A stretch of DNA of 64,000 bases from Candidatus Pseudobacter hemicellulosilyticus (GCA_029202545.1 CP119311.1:5146001-5210000), one strand, 5' to 3'; shown: positions 51,175-61,280, counted from the first letter of the stretch. A program made the numbers and translations. Notes: generated from the letters alone by a model not told the origin.

Positions 51175-53292
51175 ATGTTAGACATGAAACGTAAAACGAT
51201 TGCCCGGGACATCAGCTGGTTGTCTTTTAATGCGCGGGTGCTGCAGGAAGCGGCTGACACCAGTGTGCCCCTGCGGGAAAGAGTGAAATTCCTGGGTATT
51301 TTCTCCAATAACCTGGATGAGTTCTTCCGCGTCCGGGTAGCTACCCTCAAAAGGATGACAGATGTAGGCAAAAGGATTAAAAATATGCACCTGGAGCAGT
51401 CGCCCGGCCGCATCCTCGATGAGATCCAGCAGATAGTACTGGAACAGCAGACCGAGTTCAACCGCATCTGGGAATCCGTCCGCCGGGAGCTGGAAAAAGA
51501 GAAGATCTACCTGGTGAGCGAACGCCAGCTCAACAAAGACCAGCAGAAATTTGTAGGCAGCTATTTTGAGGAGGAGGTCCGCGCCAATATCATTCCCATT
51601 ATGATTGAGACCATGCCCCAGCTGCCCTACCTGCGCGATAAATCGCTCTACCTGGGTGTGGTCCTCTCCCGCCGGGATGCCAGTCTCAAGAAAAAATACG
51701 CCATTATTGAAGTACCCGCTAAAGCAGTTGGTCGCTTCATCCAGCTGCCCTCCCCAGAAGGAGAAAGCCATATTATATTATTGGAAGATGTGATACGCTT
51801 CAACCTGAAAAGTATCTTCTCTTATTTCGGGTACGACCGCCACCACTCCTGGGTGTTCAAGGTCACCAAGGACGCCGAGATAGATATTGACAACGATATC
51901 TCCACCTCCCTGATCCAGAAAATAGAAAAAGGACTCAAAAATCGCCGTAAGGGGAAACCCGTACGCTTTGTATATGACAAGGAGATGGACGATGGCCTGC
52001 TGTCGTTCCTGAGCCGCAAGCTCAACCTATCCCGTAAGGAAAGCGTTATCCCCGGCGGCCGGATCCATAATTTCCGCCACTTCATGGATTTCCCGGACGT
52101 GTTTGCCAAAAAAGGGCAGCGGAAGAAACCCTTCCAGCACCCCTACCTCCGCAGCGTAATGCGGGTGACCGATGTAATGCTGGAAAAGGATATCATGCTC
52201 AATTTCCCCTACCATTCCTTTAACCCCGTGATAGACCTCCTGCGCGAGGCCGCCATTGACCCGGACGTTACCGCCATCAAGCTCACCGCTTACCGGCTGG
52301 CGTCCAATTCCAAGGTGATCAACGCCCTGATCAATGCCGTCCGTAACGGTAAACAGGTGACCGTTTTCCTGGAACTGCGCGCCCGCTTTGATGAAGAGGC
52401 CAACCTGGAATGGAAGGAGCGACTGGAAGAGGAAGGCGTGAAAGTGCTGATCACCCAGCCTACCATGAAGGTGCATGCCAAGATCTGCCTCATCAAAAAA
52501 AGACAGAACAACCGCACCATCCACTATGGTTTTGTAAGTACCGGCAACCTGAACGAGAAAACGGCCCACGTCTATGGCGACCACTGCCTGCTGACCGCCG
52601 ATCGTTTTGTGATGGCTGATGTGAACCGCCTGTTCAATTACCTGGAAAACCCCAGGGATGGCGCACGATACCTTAAAGCCTGCAAGACCCTGATCCCCTG
52701 CCCCGTCAGCCTGCGCAGGGAACTCAATAAGCTGATCAACCGGGAGATCAGGAACGCCAGAGAGAAAAAACCGGCGGCCATCACCCTCAAGATGAACTCC
52801 CTCTCCGATGAGGACCTGATTGCCAAACTCTATGAAGCAGCCCGCGCCGGCGTCAAGCTCAGGCTCATTATCCGCGGGATCTTCTGTATGTACTCCGAGA
52901 ACACCAAATTCATCCACCCCGTTCAGGCTATCAGTATAGTGGACGAATACCTGGAACACGCGCGGATCTTCATTTTCCATAATAATGGAGATGAGAAAGT
53001 GTATATCTCATCGGCCGACTGGATGGTGCGCAACCTGGACCACCGTGTAGAAGCTACCTGCCCCATCCTGGAGGACAATATTAAGAGAGTGTTGAAAAAT
53101 ATACTTGAAATTCAATTGAGGGATAATGTAAAAGCCAGAATTTTGGACAATGATCTGAGCAACCGGTATGTGCGCGACAAAAAGCAGAAGAAGATCCGGT
53201 CGCAAGTGGAGATCTACAATTATTTACACCAAAAAACGATTGTTCATTCCGGGACCACGCAGCCGGTCATTGCAGATGTAACGCCGGCCTGA
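51175..53292 (+). CDS. ppk1: polyphosphate kinase 1
   Basis: 705 residues (a start at the ATG at 51184 is also possible). PPK1 makes polyphosphate from ATP. The N-terminal domain starts DISWLSFNARVLQEAAD with FLGIFSNNLDEFFRVRVA. The catalytic part has two PLD-like regions with the autophosphorylated His in MKVHAKICLI and the second motif HYGFVSTGNLNEKTA, then LDHRVEATCPI. Length is normal. The exopolyphosphatase gene is 42 bp downstream, so synthesis and breakdown are paired in one operon. Confidence 0.96.
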   Translation: MLDMKRKTIARDISWLSFNARVLQEAADTSVPLRERVKFLGIFSNNLDEFFRVRVATLKRMTDVGKRIKNMHLEQSPGRILDEIQQIVLEQQTEFNRIWESVRRELEKEKIYLVSERQLNKDQQKFVGSYFEEEVRANIIPIMIETMPQLPYLRDKSLYLGVVLSRRDASLKKKYAIIEVPAKAVGRFIQLPSPEGESHIILLEDVIRFNLKSIFSYFGYDRHHSWVFKVTKDAEIDIDNDISTSLIQKIEKGLKNRRKGKPVRFVYDKEMDDGLLSFLSRKLNLSRKESVIPGGRIHNFRHFMDFPDVFAKKGQRKKPFQHPYLRSVMRVTDVMLEKDIMLNFPYHSFNPVIDLLREAAIDPDVTAIKLTAYRLASNSKVINALINAVRNGKQVTVFLELRARFDEEANLEWKERLEEEGVKVLITQPTMKVHAKICLIKKRQNNRTIHYGFVSTGNLNEKTAHVYGDHCLLTADRFVMADVNRLFNYLENPRDGARYLKACKTLIPCPVSLRRELNKLINREIRNAREKKPAAITLKMNSLSDEDLIAKLYEAARAGVKLRLIIRGIFCMYSENTKFIHPVQAISIVDEYLEHARIFIFHNNGDEKVYISSADWMVRNLDHRVEATCPILEDNIKRVLKNILEIQLRDNVKARILDNDLSNRYVRDKKQKKIRSQVEIYNYLHQKTIVHSGTTQPVIADVTPA

Positions 53293-53334
53293 GGGGGAAG
53301 GATTGTCTATCGGTCCTGATGACAACTGACTACC

Positions 53335-54237
53335 ATGAGATTGGCGGCAATTGATATAGGCAGCAACGCTGCAAGACTTTTGATCTCCGATGTGATCCTT
53401 AACGATTATGGCAAGCCCGAATTCCAGAAGATCAACCTGGTGCGGGTGCCCCTCCGGCTGGGTTTTGATGTGTTTGAAAAGAATGAGATCTCCGCCGAAA
53501 AAGAGGCAATGATCCTCAATACCGCCAAAGCCTATAAATACCTGCTGGACGCTTACGGCGTGCCCCTGCCCCACCTCAAAGCCGCCGCCACCTCCGCCAT
53601 GCGGGACGCTGTCAACGCACCCTCCATCCTGAAAAATGTAAAGGACCAGACCGGCATTGAGATAGAGATCATCAGCGGTGATGTCGAAGCCACCCTGATC
53701 TACGAGAATCACATTGCAGAAAATATGGATAAGACCCACGCCTACCTCTATATTGACGTAGGCGGTGGCAGCACCGAACTCACTTTCTTTGCCGACGGCA
53801 AACTGGTCTTCAAACGCTCCTTCAATATCGGCACTATCCGCCTCATCAAAAAACAGGTCACCGAATACCATTGGGACGAGATGAAGGATTTTATCCGCCG
53901 TGAAACAAAGATCCATGTCAACAATATGGTGGCCATTGGGTCAGGCGGCAACATCAACAAGATCTTCTCCATCTCCAAACGCAAGGAAGGCAAACCCCTG
54001 CAGGCAGAGTTGCTTAAGGACTACCTCAAGGAGTTCGGCAGCTTTACCGTAGACCAGCGGGTCCGCCTCTATAAGCTGCGGGAAGACCGGGCAGATGTCA
54101 TAGTGCCCGCCCTCCAGATCTATGTCAATGTGATGCGCTGGGCCAATATCGGGGAGATATTTGTGCCCAAGATCGGCCTGGCCGACGGGCTGATCCAGCA
54201 CCTGTACGAGGAATTGAAAGGGAAACAGGACAAATAA
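53335..54237 (+). CDS. exopolyphosphatase, Ppx/GppA family
   Basis: 300 residues, the short form without the C-terminal HD-like domain. AIDIGSNAARLLI (phosphate 1), YIDVGGGSTELTFF (phosphate 2) and AIGSGGNINKIF (adenosine-type loop) define the ASKHA ATPase-like fold. Members release phosphate from polyphosphate or convert pppGpp to ppGpp. Its place behind ppk1 favours a polyphosphate role. Confidence 0.92.
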   Translation: MRLAAIDIGSNAARLLISDVILNDYGKPEFQKINLVRVPLRLGFDVFEKNEISAEKEAMILNTAKAYKYLLDAYGVPLPHLKAAATSAMRDAVNAPSILKNVKDQTGIEIEIISGDVEATLIYENHIAENMDKTHAYLYIDVGGGSTELTFFADGKLVFKRSFNIGTIRLIKKQVTEYHWDEMKDFIRRETKIHVNNMVAIGSGGNINKIFSISKRKEGKPLQAELLKDYLKEFGSFTVDQRVRLYKLREDRADVIVPALQIYVNVMRWANIGEIFVPKIGLADGLIQHLYEELKGKQDK

Positions 54238-54243
54238 GTTCGC

Positions 54244-54273
54244 TTTGTCATATTCTACAGTTTCTTACCTTTA
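54244..54273 (+). promoter_or_regulatory. candidate promoter for panB
   Basis: TTTG at 54244-54247, 18 bp, then TACCTTTA (54266-54273), one base from the -7 consensus. It lies about 97 bp before the panB ATG at 54370. Confidence 0.4.
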
Positions 54274-54369
54274 GCCCCTCTTCAAGCCCGCGTGGAGCAT
54301 TATGAATGTGTTTTATTCTAATGCAGAGCCATATTCCCTCCCGCCATCCACCATCTAAAATTGCTAAAC

Positions 54370-55185
54370 ATGTCAGTGAACAAAGAGGTAAAAAAGATCA
54401 CTACCAATACCATCCAGAAGATGAAAACCAATGGCGAAAAGATCTCTATGATCACCGCCTATGATTTTTCCTTCGCCCGCCTTTTCGATGCGGCCGGTGT
54501 TGATGTGATCCTGGTAGGCGACTCCGCCTCCAATGTTATGGCCGGCCACGAGACCACCCTGCCCATCACCCTGGACCAGATGATCTACCACGCATCTTCC
54601 GTGATCCGCGGCGTCAATCGCTCCCTGGTAGTGGTAGACCTGCCCTTTGGTTCGTACCAGGGCAATTCAAAAGAAGCCCTGGCCTCCGCCATCCGCATTA
54701 TGAAAGAGACCGGCGCCCATGGTATCAAGCTGGAAGGCGGCGAAGAGATCCTGGAATCCATTAAAAGGATCCTGGCCGCCGGCATCCCTGTCATGGGACA
54801 CCTGGGCCTTACCCCCCAATCCATTTATAAGTTCGGGACCTATACCGTACGCGCCCGGGAAGAGGCCGAAGCCAATAAGCTCCGCCATGACGCCCGGCTC
54901 CTCCAGGATATCGGCTGCTTCAGCATGGTGCTGGAAAAGATCCCTGCCCAGCTGGCCAAAGAGGTGTCCGAAAGCCTGCTGGTACCCACCATCGGCATCG
55001 GGGCAGGTAAACATTGCGATGGCCAGGTCCTGGTGATGCACGATATGCTGGGCATCAACAACGAATTCAAACCCCGCTTCCTTCGACAGTACCTCAATAT
55101 GGCCGAACAGATCAATGGCGCCATTACCCAATATGTAAAGGATGTGAAAGCGAATGATTTCCCGAACGACCAGGAGCAATATTAA
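54370..55185 (+). CDS. panB: 3-methyl-2-oxobutanoate hydroxymethyltransferase
   Basis: 271 residues from the ATG at 54370 (MSVNKEVKKITTNTI). PanB adds a hydroxymethyl group from methylene-tetrahydrofolate to 2-oxoisovalerate in the first step of pantothenate synthesis. Motifs: MITAYDFSFARLFD, VGDSASNVMAGHETTLPITLD with the metal Asp, ADLPFGSYQ-type VDLPFGSYQGN, HLGLTPQSIYKFGTY, and GIGAGKHCDGQVLVMHDMLG. Normal length. No other pan genes are adjacent. Confidence 0.97.
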   Translation: MSVNKEVKKITTNTIQKMKTNGEKISMITAYDFSFARLFDAAGVDVILVGDSASNVMAGHETTLPITLDQMIYHASSVIRGVNRSLVVVDLPFGSYQGNSKEALASAIRIMKETGAHGIKLEGGEEILESIKRILAAGIPVMGHLGLTPQSIYKFGTYTVRAREEAEANKLRHDARLLQDIGCFSMVLEKIPAQLAKEVSESLLVPTIGIGAGKHCDGQVLVMHDMLGINNEFKPRFLRQYLNMAEQINGAITQYVKDVKANDFPNDQEQY

Positions 55186-55330
55186 AACCAGGTTAAATAT
55201 GGCTTTTTGAAGGCGCCGCAGGCACTTTCTACCCTTCTATAGTGCGGGAATTGACGTAAGCATAATGACAACGTAACAAAGACGTAAAAAGCACCTCCTA
55301 ATTTCAATCATTAGGATAAAGTGAAAGATT

Positions 55331-55942
55331 ATGCCGCTACTTCAATGGATCGAGAACCTGGACAGGGCGCTGGTAGTGCTCATCAACAATGATACTGACC
55401 GCGCCTGGCTGGACCCCGTAATGACCCTCCTGCGTCATCCGTACACCTGGATCCCGCTCTATGTTTACATGCTGTACCTGGCCATCCGTAAACTGGAATG
55501 GCGGGCCTGGCTTTTTACAGGCTGCACCCTGCTGACCTTTGCCATCACCGACAGCCTCAGCGCTGCAGTCATGAAGCCTTTTTTCGGCCGGCTCCGCCCC
55601 TGCCAGGACCCCGACCTGGGCCCCTTGCTCCGGGACCTGATTGACTGCGGCGGGATGTATGGCCTGCCCTCCTCCCATGCCGCCAACCATTTTGGACTGG
55701 CCGCTTTCTGGTTCATTGCCATCCTGGCCATCACCGGTAAAAAATGGCACTGGCTATGGATCTGGGCCGCTATCATCGGGTATGCCCAGATCTATGTGGG
55801 CAAACACTACCCATCCGATATTGTAGTGGGTGGCGTAGTAGGCCTGATCACCGGCACAGGGGCAGGTTGGCTGTTCCGGAGACTATGGCCCGTAACACAA
55901 CGTTATACACTGGTATACAATCCACCAGCATCCTTACGTTAA
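55331..55942 (+). CDS. PAP2-family membrane phosphatase
   Basis: 203 residues with five to six membrane helices. The three PAP2 motifs are in order: KPFFGRLRPC (KxxxxxxRP), LPSSHAANHFG (PSxH) and YVGKHYPSDIVVG (xHxxxD). The active site would face the periplasm. Members dephosphorylate lipid substrates such as undecaprenyl pyrophosphate, phosphatidylglycerophosphate or lipid A; which one is unknown. The GT39-type gene follows closely on the same strand, which suggests work on a shared lipid-linked carrier. Confidence 0.92.
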   Translation: MPLLQWIENLDRALVVLINNDTDRAWLDPVMTLLRHPYTWIPLYVYMLYLAIRKLEWRAWLFTGCTLLTFAITDSLSAAVMKPFFGRLRPCQDPDLGPLLRDLIDCGGMYGLPSSHAANHFGLAAFWFIAILAITGKKWHWLWIWAAIIGYAQIYVGKHYPSDIVVGGVVGLITGTGAGWLFRRLWPVTQRYTLVYNPPASLR

Positions 55943-55950
55943 TATTTTTG
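55943..55950 (+). promoter_or_regulatory. candidate -7 element for the GT39-type gene
   Basis: TATTTTTG is an exact match that begins right after the PAP2 stop codon, 37 bp before the ATG at 55988. No -33 box was found. Confidence 0.35.
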
Positions 55951-55987
55951 TTTAATCACTGACACACTATTGGCCCCACCTATCGTT

Positions 55988-57658
55988 ATGTATCCTTCCG
56001 ATGCCCAGTCGCACTGGGAAACCTGGCTTAACCGCTGGTTCCGCCCCCTGCTGATCACCAGTATCCTTGTCAATGCCGGCGCCCTTTTCATCACCATCCT
56101 GGAACCCGACGGCGCACTCTATGCGTCCATTTCCCGGACCATGGCTGATTCCGGTGATTTTATCAACCTGAAAGTGGAGGGGCGCGACTGGCTGGACAAG
56201 CCTCATTTCCCTTTCTGGATGGCCGCCTTCAGCATCAAATTATTTGGCGCCAACTCCTTTGCCTATAAGTTCCCGGCGCTCCTGTTCTGGCTGCTTGGCG
56301 CTTTTTATACCTACCGGCTTGCCCTCGAATTTTATAGTAAACAAGTAGCACAAATAGCTACACTTGTGTATGTTACAGCTGCTCATCTCGTTATTTCCAA
56401 TAATGATGTCCGGGCCGAGCCCTACCTGACCGGCCTGGTGGCAGGCAGCGTATACCACTATTATAAGGCCTCCCAACAAAAGATCGGCTGGCAGCTCGTG
56501 GCCGGCTCCCTGCTGGCCGGCATGGCCCTGATGACCAAGGGACCTTTTATCCTGATCACTATCGGAGCAGGCTTTATTTTGCACTGGTGCCTCCGCAAGG
56601 AATGGCGGCAATTCCTCCATCCCCGCTGGTGGCTGGCCCTCCTGCTGGTGGGCCTTTTCACCCTCCCGGAATTACTCTGCCTGTACTGGCAGTTTGATAG
56701 TCACCCGGAAAAAACGGTTTTTGGACGAACCAATGTCTCTGGCATCCGGTTTTTCTTCTGGGATAGCCAGTTTGGTCGCTTTTTCAATACCGGCCCGATC
56801 CGGGGTAAAGGCGATCCGACATTTTACCTGCATACCCTGCTCTGGGCTTTCCTGCCCTGGTCCCTGCTCCTGTATGCAGCGCTGTACGGCCGGCTGAAAT
56901 CCCTGCTGACCAGCAGGCTGTACCAGAGCCGCGAGTTCATCACCCTGGGCTGCGCTGGCTTCACCCTGCTGCTGTTCTCCCTCTCCCGGTTCCAGCTGCC
57001 CCACTACAGCAATATCATTTTCCCCTTCCTGGCCATCATGACCGCCGACTTCATTGTCCATGTATATAAAAAAGGAGCCCTGAAAGCCGCCTGGTGGTGC
57101 CAGCAGGTGCTGGCCATCCTCCTGCCGCTACTGCTCCTGGCGCTGGCCTTTTTCTACGGGTTTCCCCATCCTGTGCTGGTGATGGGCGGGCTGCTGCTGC
57201 TGGCCGCTCTCCTGTTCTGGCTGTTCCGGCAACCAGGATTACCCGGGGCCCTGGGTCGCAGCACGGGCATGGCCCTGCTGGTGTACGCCTTTATCAATTT
57301 CCTCTTTTATCCGGCCATCCTGCGTTACCAGTCGGGCAGCCAGGCCGCTTTTACCCTGGCCAGCCGGCAATGGACCGGACCTGTATTTATGGTGCGGGAA
57401 GCGCCCGCCAGTTATTCGCTGGCCTACTACCTGCCGCAGCCTTTACAGTTCTGCCGGCTGGAGGACCTGTCTGCTAAAAAACAGGTGGCCTTATTTGTTC
57501 CGGAGCAGCTGGCCGATTCCCTGCTGAACGCCGATCCTGCCTACCGGGTCTTTGCCCGGCTCCCGCATTTTCATATCAGCCAGCTCACGGGTAAATTCAT
57601 CAACCAGCAAACGCGCGATTCCGCATTGCAGCAGCAGCTGATCCTGGTGAAAGACTGA
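55988..57658 (+). CDS. ArnT/PMT-type glycosyltransferase (family 39-like)
   Basis: 556 residues from the ATG at 55988 (MYPSDAQSHWETW); a TTG start at 55970 is less likely. About 11-12 membrane helices, then a periplasmic C-terminal domain (about 470-556). The first periplasmic loop has EPDGALYASISRTMADSGDFINLKVEGRDWLDKPHFPFWM, with acidic residues of the active site of the PMT_2/ArnT group that transfers sugars from undecaprenyl carriers to lipid A or proteins. Acceptor and sugar are unknown. It lies right behind the PAP2 gene. Confidence 0.9.
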   Translation: MYPSDAQSHWETWLNRWFRPLLITSILVNAGALFITILEPDGALYASISRTMADSGDFINLKVEGRDWLDKPHFPFWMAAFSIKLFGANSFAYKFPALLFWLLGAFYTYRLALEFYSKQVAQIATLVYVTAAHLVISNNDVRAEPYLTGLVAGSVYHYYKASQQKIGWQLVAGSLLAGMALMTKGPFILITIGAGFILHWCLRKEWRQFLHPRWWLALLLVGLFTLPELLCLYWQFDSHPEKTVFGRTNVSGIRFFFWDSQFGRFFNTGPIRGKGDPTFYLHTLLWAFLPWSLLLYAALYGRLKSLLTSRLYQSREFITLGCAGFTLLLFSLSRFQLPHYSNIIFPFLAIMTADFIVHVYKKGALKAAWWCQQVLAILLPLLLLALAFFYGFPHPVLVMGGLLLLAALLFWLFRQPGLPGALGRSTGMALLVYAFINFLFYPAILRYQSGSQAAFTLASRQWTGPVFMVREAPASYSLAYYLPQPLQFCRLEDLSAKKQVALFVPEQLADSLLNADPAYRVFARLPHFHISQLTGKFINQQTRDSALQQQLILVKD

Positions 57659-57723
57659 TGGTCAATTATTGTACATTTGTCCCGGTTCTCACCAAAACCT
57701 ATCAACCACTAACGATCATAACC

Positions 57724-59250
57724 ATGATGGATTTTCTGGCCGCACTGCAGCTCAAGGCAACCAATGCCGGTGTCAGCACCGGGTCTCAATGGATAGAAAC
57801 TGCCACCCCTTTATTGGAATCCCACTCGCCGGTGGATGGCCGGCTGATCGGCGCTGTTCATATGGCTGATACCGCCAGCTATGAGGCCGTAGTGGCTAAA
57901 GCCCAGCAGGCATTCCAGGCCTGGCGGGTATGGCCTGCGCCCAAACGCGGTGAAGTGGTCCGCCAGATCGGGGAAGCGCTCCGCCAGTACAAGGAGCCCC
58001 TGGGCAAGCTGGTATCCTATGAGATGGGCAAGAGCCTGCAGGAAGGTTATGGCGAGGTGCAGGAAATGATCGATATCTGTGATTTTGCCGTGGGGCTGTC
58101 GCGCCAGCTCTATGGACTTACCATCCATAGCGAAAGGCCGGCCCACCGGATGTATGAGCAATGGCATCCCCTGGGACTGGTGGGAATTGTCACCGCCTTC
58201 AATTTCCCCGTAGCTGTCTGGAGCTGGAATACCATGCTGGCATGGGTTTGCGGGGATGTCTGTATCTGGAAGCCTTCAGAAAAAACACCGCTCTGCGCGG
58301 TGGCCTGTCAGCATATAGTCTCCACGGTATTTGCCCGCAACGGCGTACCGGAAGGCGTCAGCAACCTGCTGGTGGGCGGCCGGGAAGCCGGCGAATGGCT
58401 GTCGGACGATCACCGGATCCCCCTGGTTTCCGCTACCGGTTCAACCAGGATGGGCAAGGCGGTTGGCGCTGCTGTGGGAGCAAGACTGGGCCGCGTACTG
58501 CTGGAACTGGGTGGCAACAACGCCATCATCATCAGCAAAGAGGCCGACCTGGACATTGCCGTTCGCGGCGCAATCTTTGGCGCAGTGGGCACTGCCGGTC
58601 AACGCTGCACCACTACCCGCCGGCTCATTATTCACGAATCCGTGTATGAGACCATTAAGGACAAACTGGTGGCAGCCTACCGCCAGCTGTATATCGGCAA
58701 CCCGCTGGAAGAACAGAACCATGTAGGACCACTGATCGATAAAGAAGCCGTGAAAAATTACCTGGCCGCCATTGAGGACTGCAAAGTAGAAGGCGGTCAT
58801 TTTGTAGTGGAAGGCGGCGTGCTGGAAGGTCCCGGTTATGAAAGCGGCTGTTATGTAAATCCCTGCATTGCCGAAGCCCGGCCCGATTTTGCCATTGTAC
58901 AGCAGGAAACCTTTGCACCCATATTGTATTTATTGAAATATTCAGACCTTGATGAGGCCATCGCCATCCAGAACGGCGTACCGCAGGGTCTATCCTCTTC
59001 CATCATGACCCTGAACCTGCGCGAGGCAGAACAGTTCCTGTCGGCCGCGGGAAGCGACTGTGGCATCGCCAATGTCAACATCGGCACTTCAGGCGCTGAG
59101 ATCGGAGGGGCGTTTGGCGGGGAGAAAGAAACAGGCGGCGGCCGGGAAAGCGGCAGTGATGCCTGGAGGGCCTACATGCGCCGGCAAACCAATACCATCA
59201 ACTATTCCACCCAGCTGCCCCTGGCGCAGGGTATCAAATTCGACGTCTGA
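57724..59250 (+). CDS. ALDH7-type dehydrogenase, aminoadipate semialdehyde / piperidine-6-carboxylate
   Basis: 508 residues from the ATG at 57724 (a second Met follows at 57727). An in-frame ATG at 57658 overlaps the previous stop and adds an atypical N-terminus. VGIVTAFNFPVAVWSWN, IWKPSEKTPL, catalytic Glu in LELGGNNAI and catalytic Cys in GTAGQRCTTTRR are clear, and the overall sequence fits ALDH7/AmaB, which oxidises alpha-aminoadipic semialdehyde in lysine breakdown. The saccharopine dehydrogenase-like gene at 43 kb could supply the substrate. That link is an inference. Confidence 0.9.
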   Translation: MMDFLAALQLKATNAGVSTGSQWIETATPLLESHSPVDGRLIGAVHMADTASYEAVVAKAQQAFQAWRVWPAPKRGEVVRQIGEALRQYKEPLGKLVSYEMGKSLQEGYGEVQEMIDICDFAVGLSRQLYGLTIHSERPAHRMYEQWHPLGLVGIVTAFNFPVAVWSWNTMLAWVCGDVCIWKPSEKTPLCAVACQHIVSTVFARNGVPEGVSNLLVGGREAGEWLSDDHRIPLVSATGSTRMGKAVGAAVGARLGRVLLELGGNNAIIISKEADLDIAVRGAIFGAVGTAGQRCTTTRRLIIHESVYETIKDKLVAAYRQLYIGNPLEEQNHVGPLIDKEAVKNYLAAIEDCKVEGGHFVVEGGVLEGPGYESGCYVNPCIAEARPDFAIVQQETFAPILYLLKYSDLDEAIAIQNGVPQGLSSSIMTLNLREAEQFLSAAGSDCGIANVNIGTSGAEIGGAFGGEKETGGGRESGSDAWRAYMRRQTNTINYSTQLPLAQGIKFDV

Positions 59251-59534
59251 GAGAATAACTACCACGTACAATTCCGCGTAAATAGCCGCACAATACCGGT
59301 CATGTGATTGGTTGATCCACGTAAAGGATTGATCTATCTCAAGTTCCGGCAAGTTTTTGTTATGGTAATATACTATAGTAAGGTAACCGGACGTTTAAAG
59401 CCGTAAGAAATCTTAATATCGGTATGAACTAACCATACTATCCGGTTATCCTATGCGTGTACCTGAACGCATATGCAAAGGGATCATGTAGTTTGGCTAT
59501 TTATACTGAGCCTTCAAACCCAAACCCTTCGCAG

Positions 59535-61052
59535 ATGAAAAAATTTTTTACACTGCTGATTTGCTGCTCTGTGGCTTCAGTGTCCTTCAGCCAAATGCGG
59601 CTGGCCTTAACAGGGGGGCCACATTACTCTTCCGTTCTTGAAAAAAACAGTCTGCCCAACTGGGAGGCTACCACCAAACCTGGTTACGAAACGCGTGGTG
59701 GATTCAATGCAGGTGTGCTGGCGGAGATCCCGCTCGGCAACAAGAAACACTGGTTCCTGCAGCCCGGCCTTTATTACATGACCAAAGGGAGGAAGTACAC
59801 GCACATGGCTGATACGGCCCTGGCGCAGACCGATACCCTCTACCAGAAAAACACTTTTTACCCTAATTACATTGATATCCCGCTTAACCTCACTTACAAG
59901 ATCCCGCTTGGCAAAAGAGCCAATTTCTTTGTGAGTGCAGGTCCGTATGTCAGTTTCTTCTATACGGGCAAGCAATCTACCGAAACCAAACTGCTGGAAC
60001 CGGACAACAGCACCAGGCTGAAAAAATCAGATGGCGCTATTGAGGCAGGCAGCGAAACCTGGAAAGTGAAAACTTTCGATTACGGCGTTAATGCCCGCGT
60101 TGGTTTTGAATTCGGCAGCTTCATTGTTTCCGGATATGCCAGCCAGGGCCTCAACAATTTCTACCATGCCCCGTATGACGGCGACCTCAAGCACCGCGTA
60201 ACAGGGGTCACCGTAGGTTTCTGGCTCAACAAGCACGCCAAACCTGAAAGCAAACCAAGGGATAGCGATGGCGACGGTATCCCGGATGAAAGGGACCACT
60301 GCCCCAACTCTTCCGGCCCGCTGACCACCAATGGTTGTCCCGACCGTGACGGAGATGGCATTGCCGACCATACGGATAAATGTCCGGATCTGCCGGGGCT
60401 GGCCAGGTACCATGGCTGTCCTGTACCGGATACAGATAAGGACGGCATCAACGATGAAGAAGATAAATGTCCGCTGGTGCCGGGTCTTGAAAAATACCAG
60501 GGCTGTCCTGTACCGGACACCGATGGTGATGGGGTGAATGATGAGCTGGATAAATGCCCAACCGTTCCGGGCCCCGTGTCCAACCAGGGTTGTCCCATTC
60601 CCGATACGGACGGTGATGGCGTCAACGACCGGGACGACAAATGCCCGCGCACCCCTGGCTCCAAAGCCAATGATGGTTGCCCGCTGGTCAAGAAAGAAAT
60701 TGTGGAGAAAGTGAACTTTGTGGCACAACGCATCTTCTTCGCCAGGAACAGTTACCAGCTGACAGAAGCTTCCCGCAAGCAGCTGAACAAGATTGTGGGT
60801 ATCCTGAAAGACAACCCTGACTTCATCATGAATATTGAAGGTCACTCCGATAATACCGGCTGGGCCTCACTGAACCTGAACCTGTCACAGAAACGGTCGG
60901 ATGCAGTGAAAGCCTACCTCGTGAAACTGGGTATTGACGCTTCCAGGGTGAGCGCTGTCGGATACGGACAGGAACGCCCGGTAGCAGATAACGGTACGCC
61001 GGAAGGAAGGTCCAGGAACAGGCGCGTGGAAATGAACGTTACAGGAAAGTAA
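59535..61052 (+). CDS. OmpA-family outer-membrane protein with TSP3 repeats
   Basis: 505 residues from the ATG at 59535 (MKKFFTLLICCSVASVSFSQ, signal peptide). An N-terminal beta-barrel-like domain (about 20-235, PorT/OMP_b-brl type) comes first. Five thrombospondin type 3-like calcium repeats follow (about 240-375), recognised as DxDGDGIxDxxDxCP. The C-terminal OmpA domain is IFFARNSYQLTEASRKQLNKI with NIEGHSDNTG and SQKRSDAVKAYL, which binds peptidoglycan. It links the outer membrane to the cell wall and stands alone. Confidence 0.94.
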   Translation: MKKFFTLLICCSVASVSFSQMRLALTGGPHYSSVLEKNSLPNWEATTKPGYETRGGFNAGVLAEIPLGNKKHWFLQPGLYYMTKGRKYTHMADTALAQTDTLYQKNTFYPNYIDIPLNLTYKIPLGKRANFFVSAGPYVSFFYTGKQSTETKLLEPDNSTRLKKSDGAIEAGSETWKVKTFDYGVNARVGFEFGSFIVSGYASQGLNNFYHAPYDGDLKHRVTGVTVGFWLNKHAKPESKPRDSDGDGIPDERDHCPNSSGPLTTNGCPDRDGDGIADHTDKCPDLPGLARYHGCPVPDTDKDGINDEEDKCPLVPGLEKYQGCPVPDTDGDGVNDELDKCPTVPGPVSNQGCPIPDTDGDGVNDRDDKCPRTPGSKANDGCPLVKKEIVEKVNFVAQRIFFARNSYQLTEASRKQLNKIVGILKDNPDFIMNIEGHSDNTGWASLNLNLSQKRSDAVKAYLVKLGIDASRVSAVGYGQERPVADNGTPEGRSRNRRVEMNVTGK

Positions 61053-61280
61053 ATAAAAGCCTGACAGATAACCCTCATGAGTGGCAGTACCGACCCCGGG
61101 CTGCCACTCATGTATTTTCAGGGTATACGGTCTCTCTTTTAATTACTTTTATTGTTAATGGCTTTTTAATGCTTGAAAATAATCGTTAATAAAGCGCAAA
61201 AATGGGGATATTTGCCCCTTTGGTCAACAACTAAAAAACGCATAAACACATCTGTTAAGACAGAAAAAAATTAATCACTA

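Noticed and set aside
56724..56737. TTTTTGGACGAACC resembling the repeat core
   Set aside because: It lies inside the GT39-type coding sequence (VFGRTN), has only two G before ACGAACC, and is a single copy, so it is read as chance.
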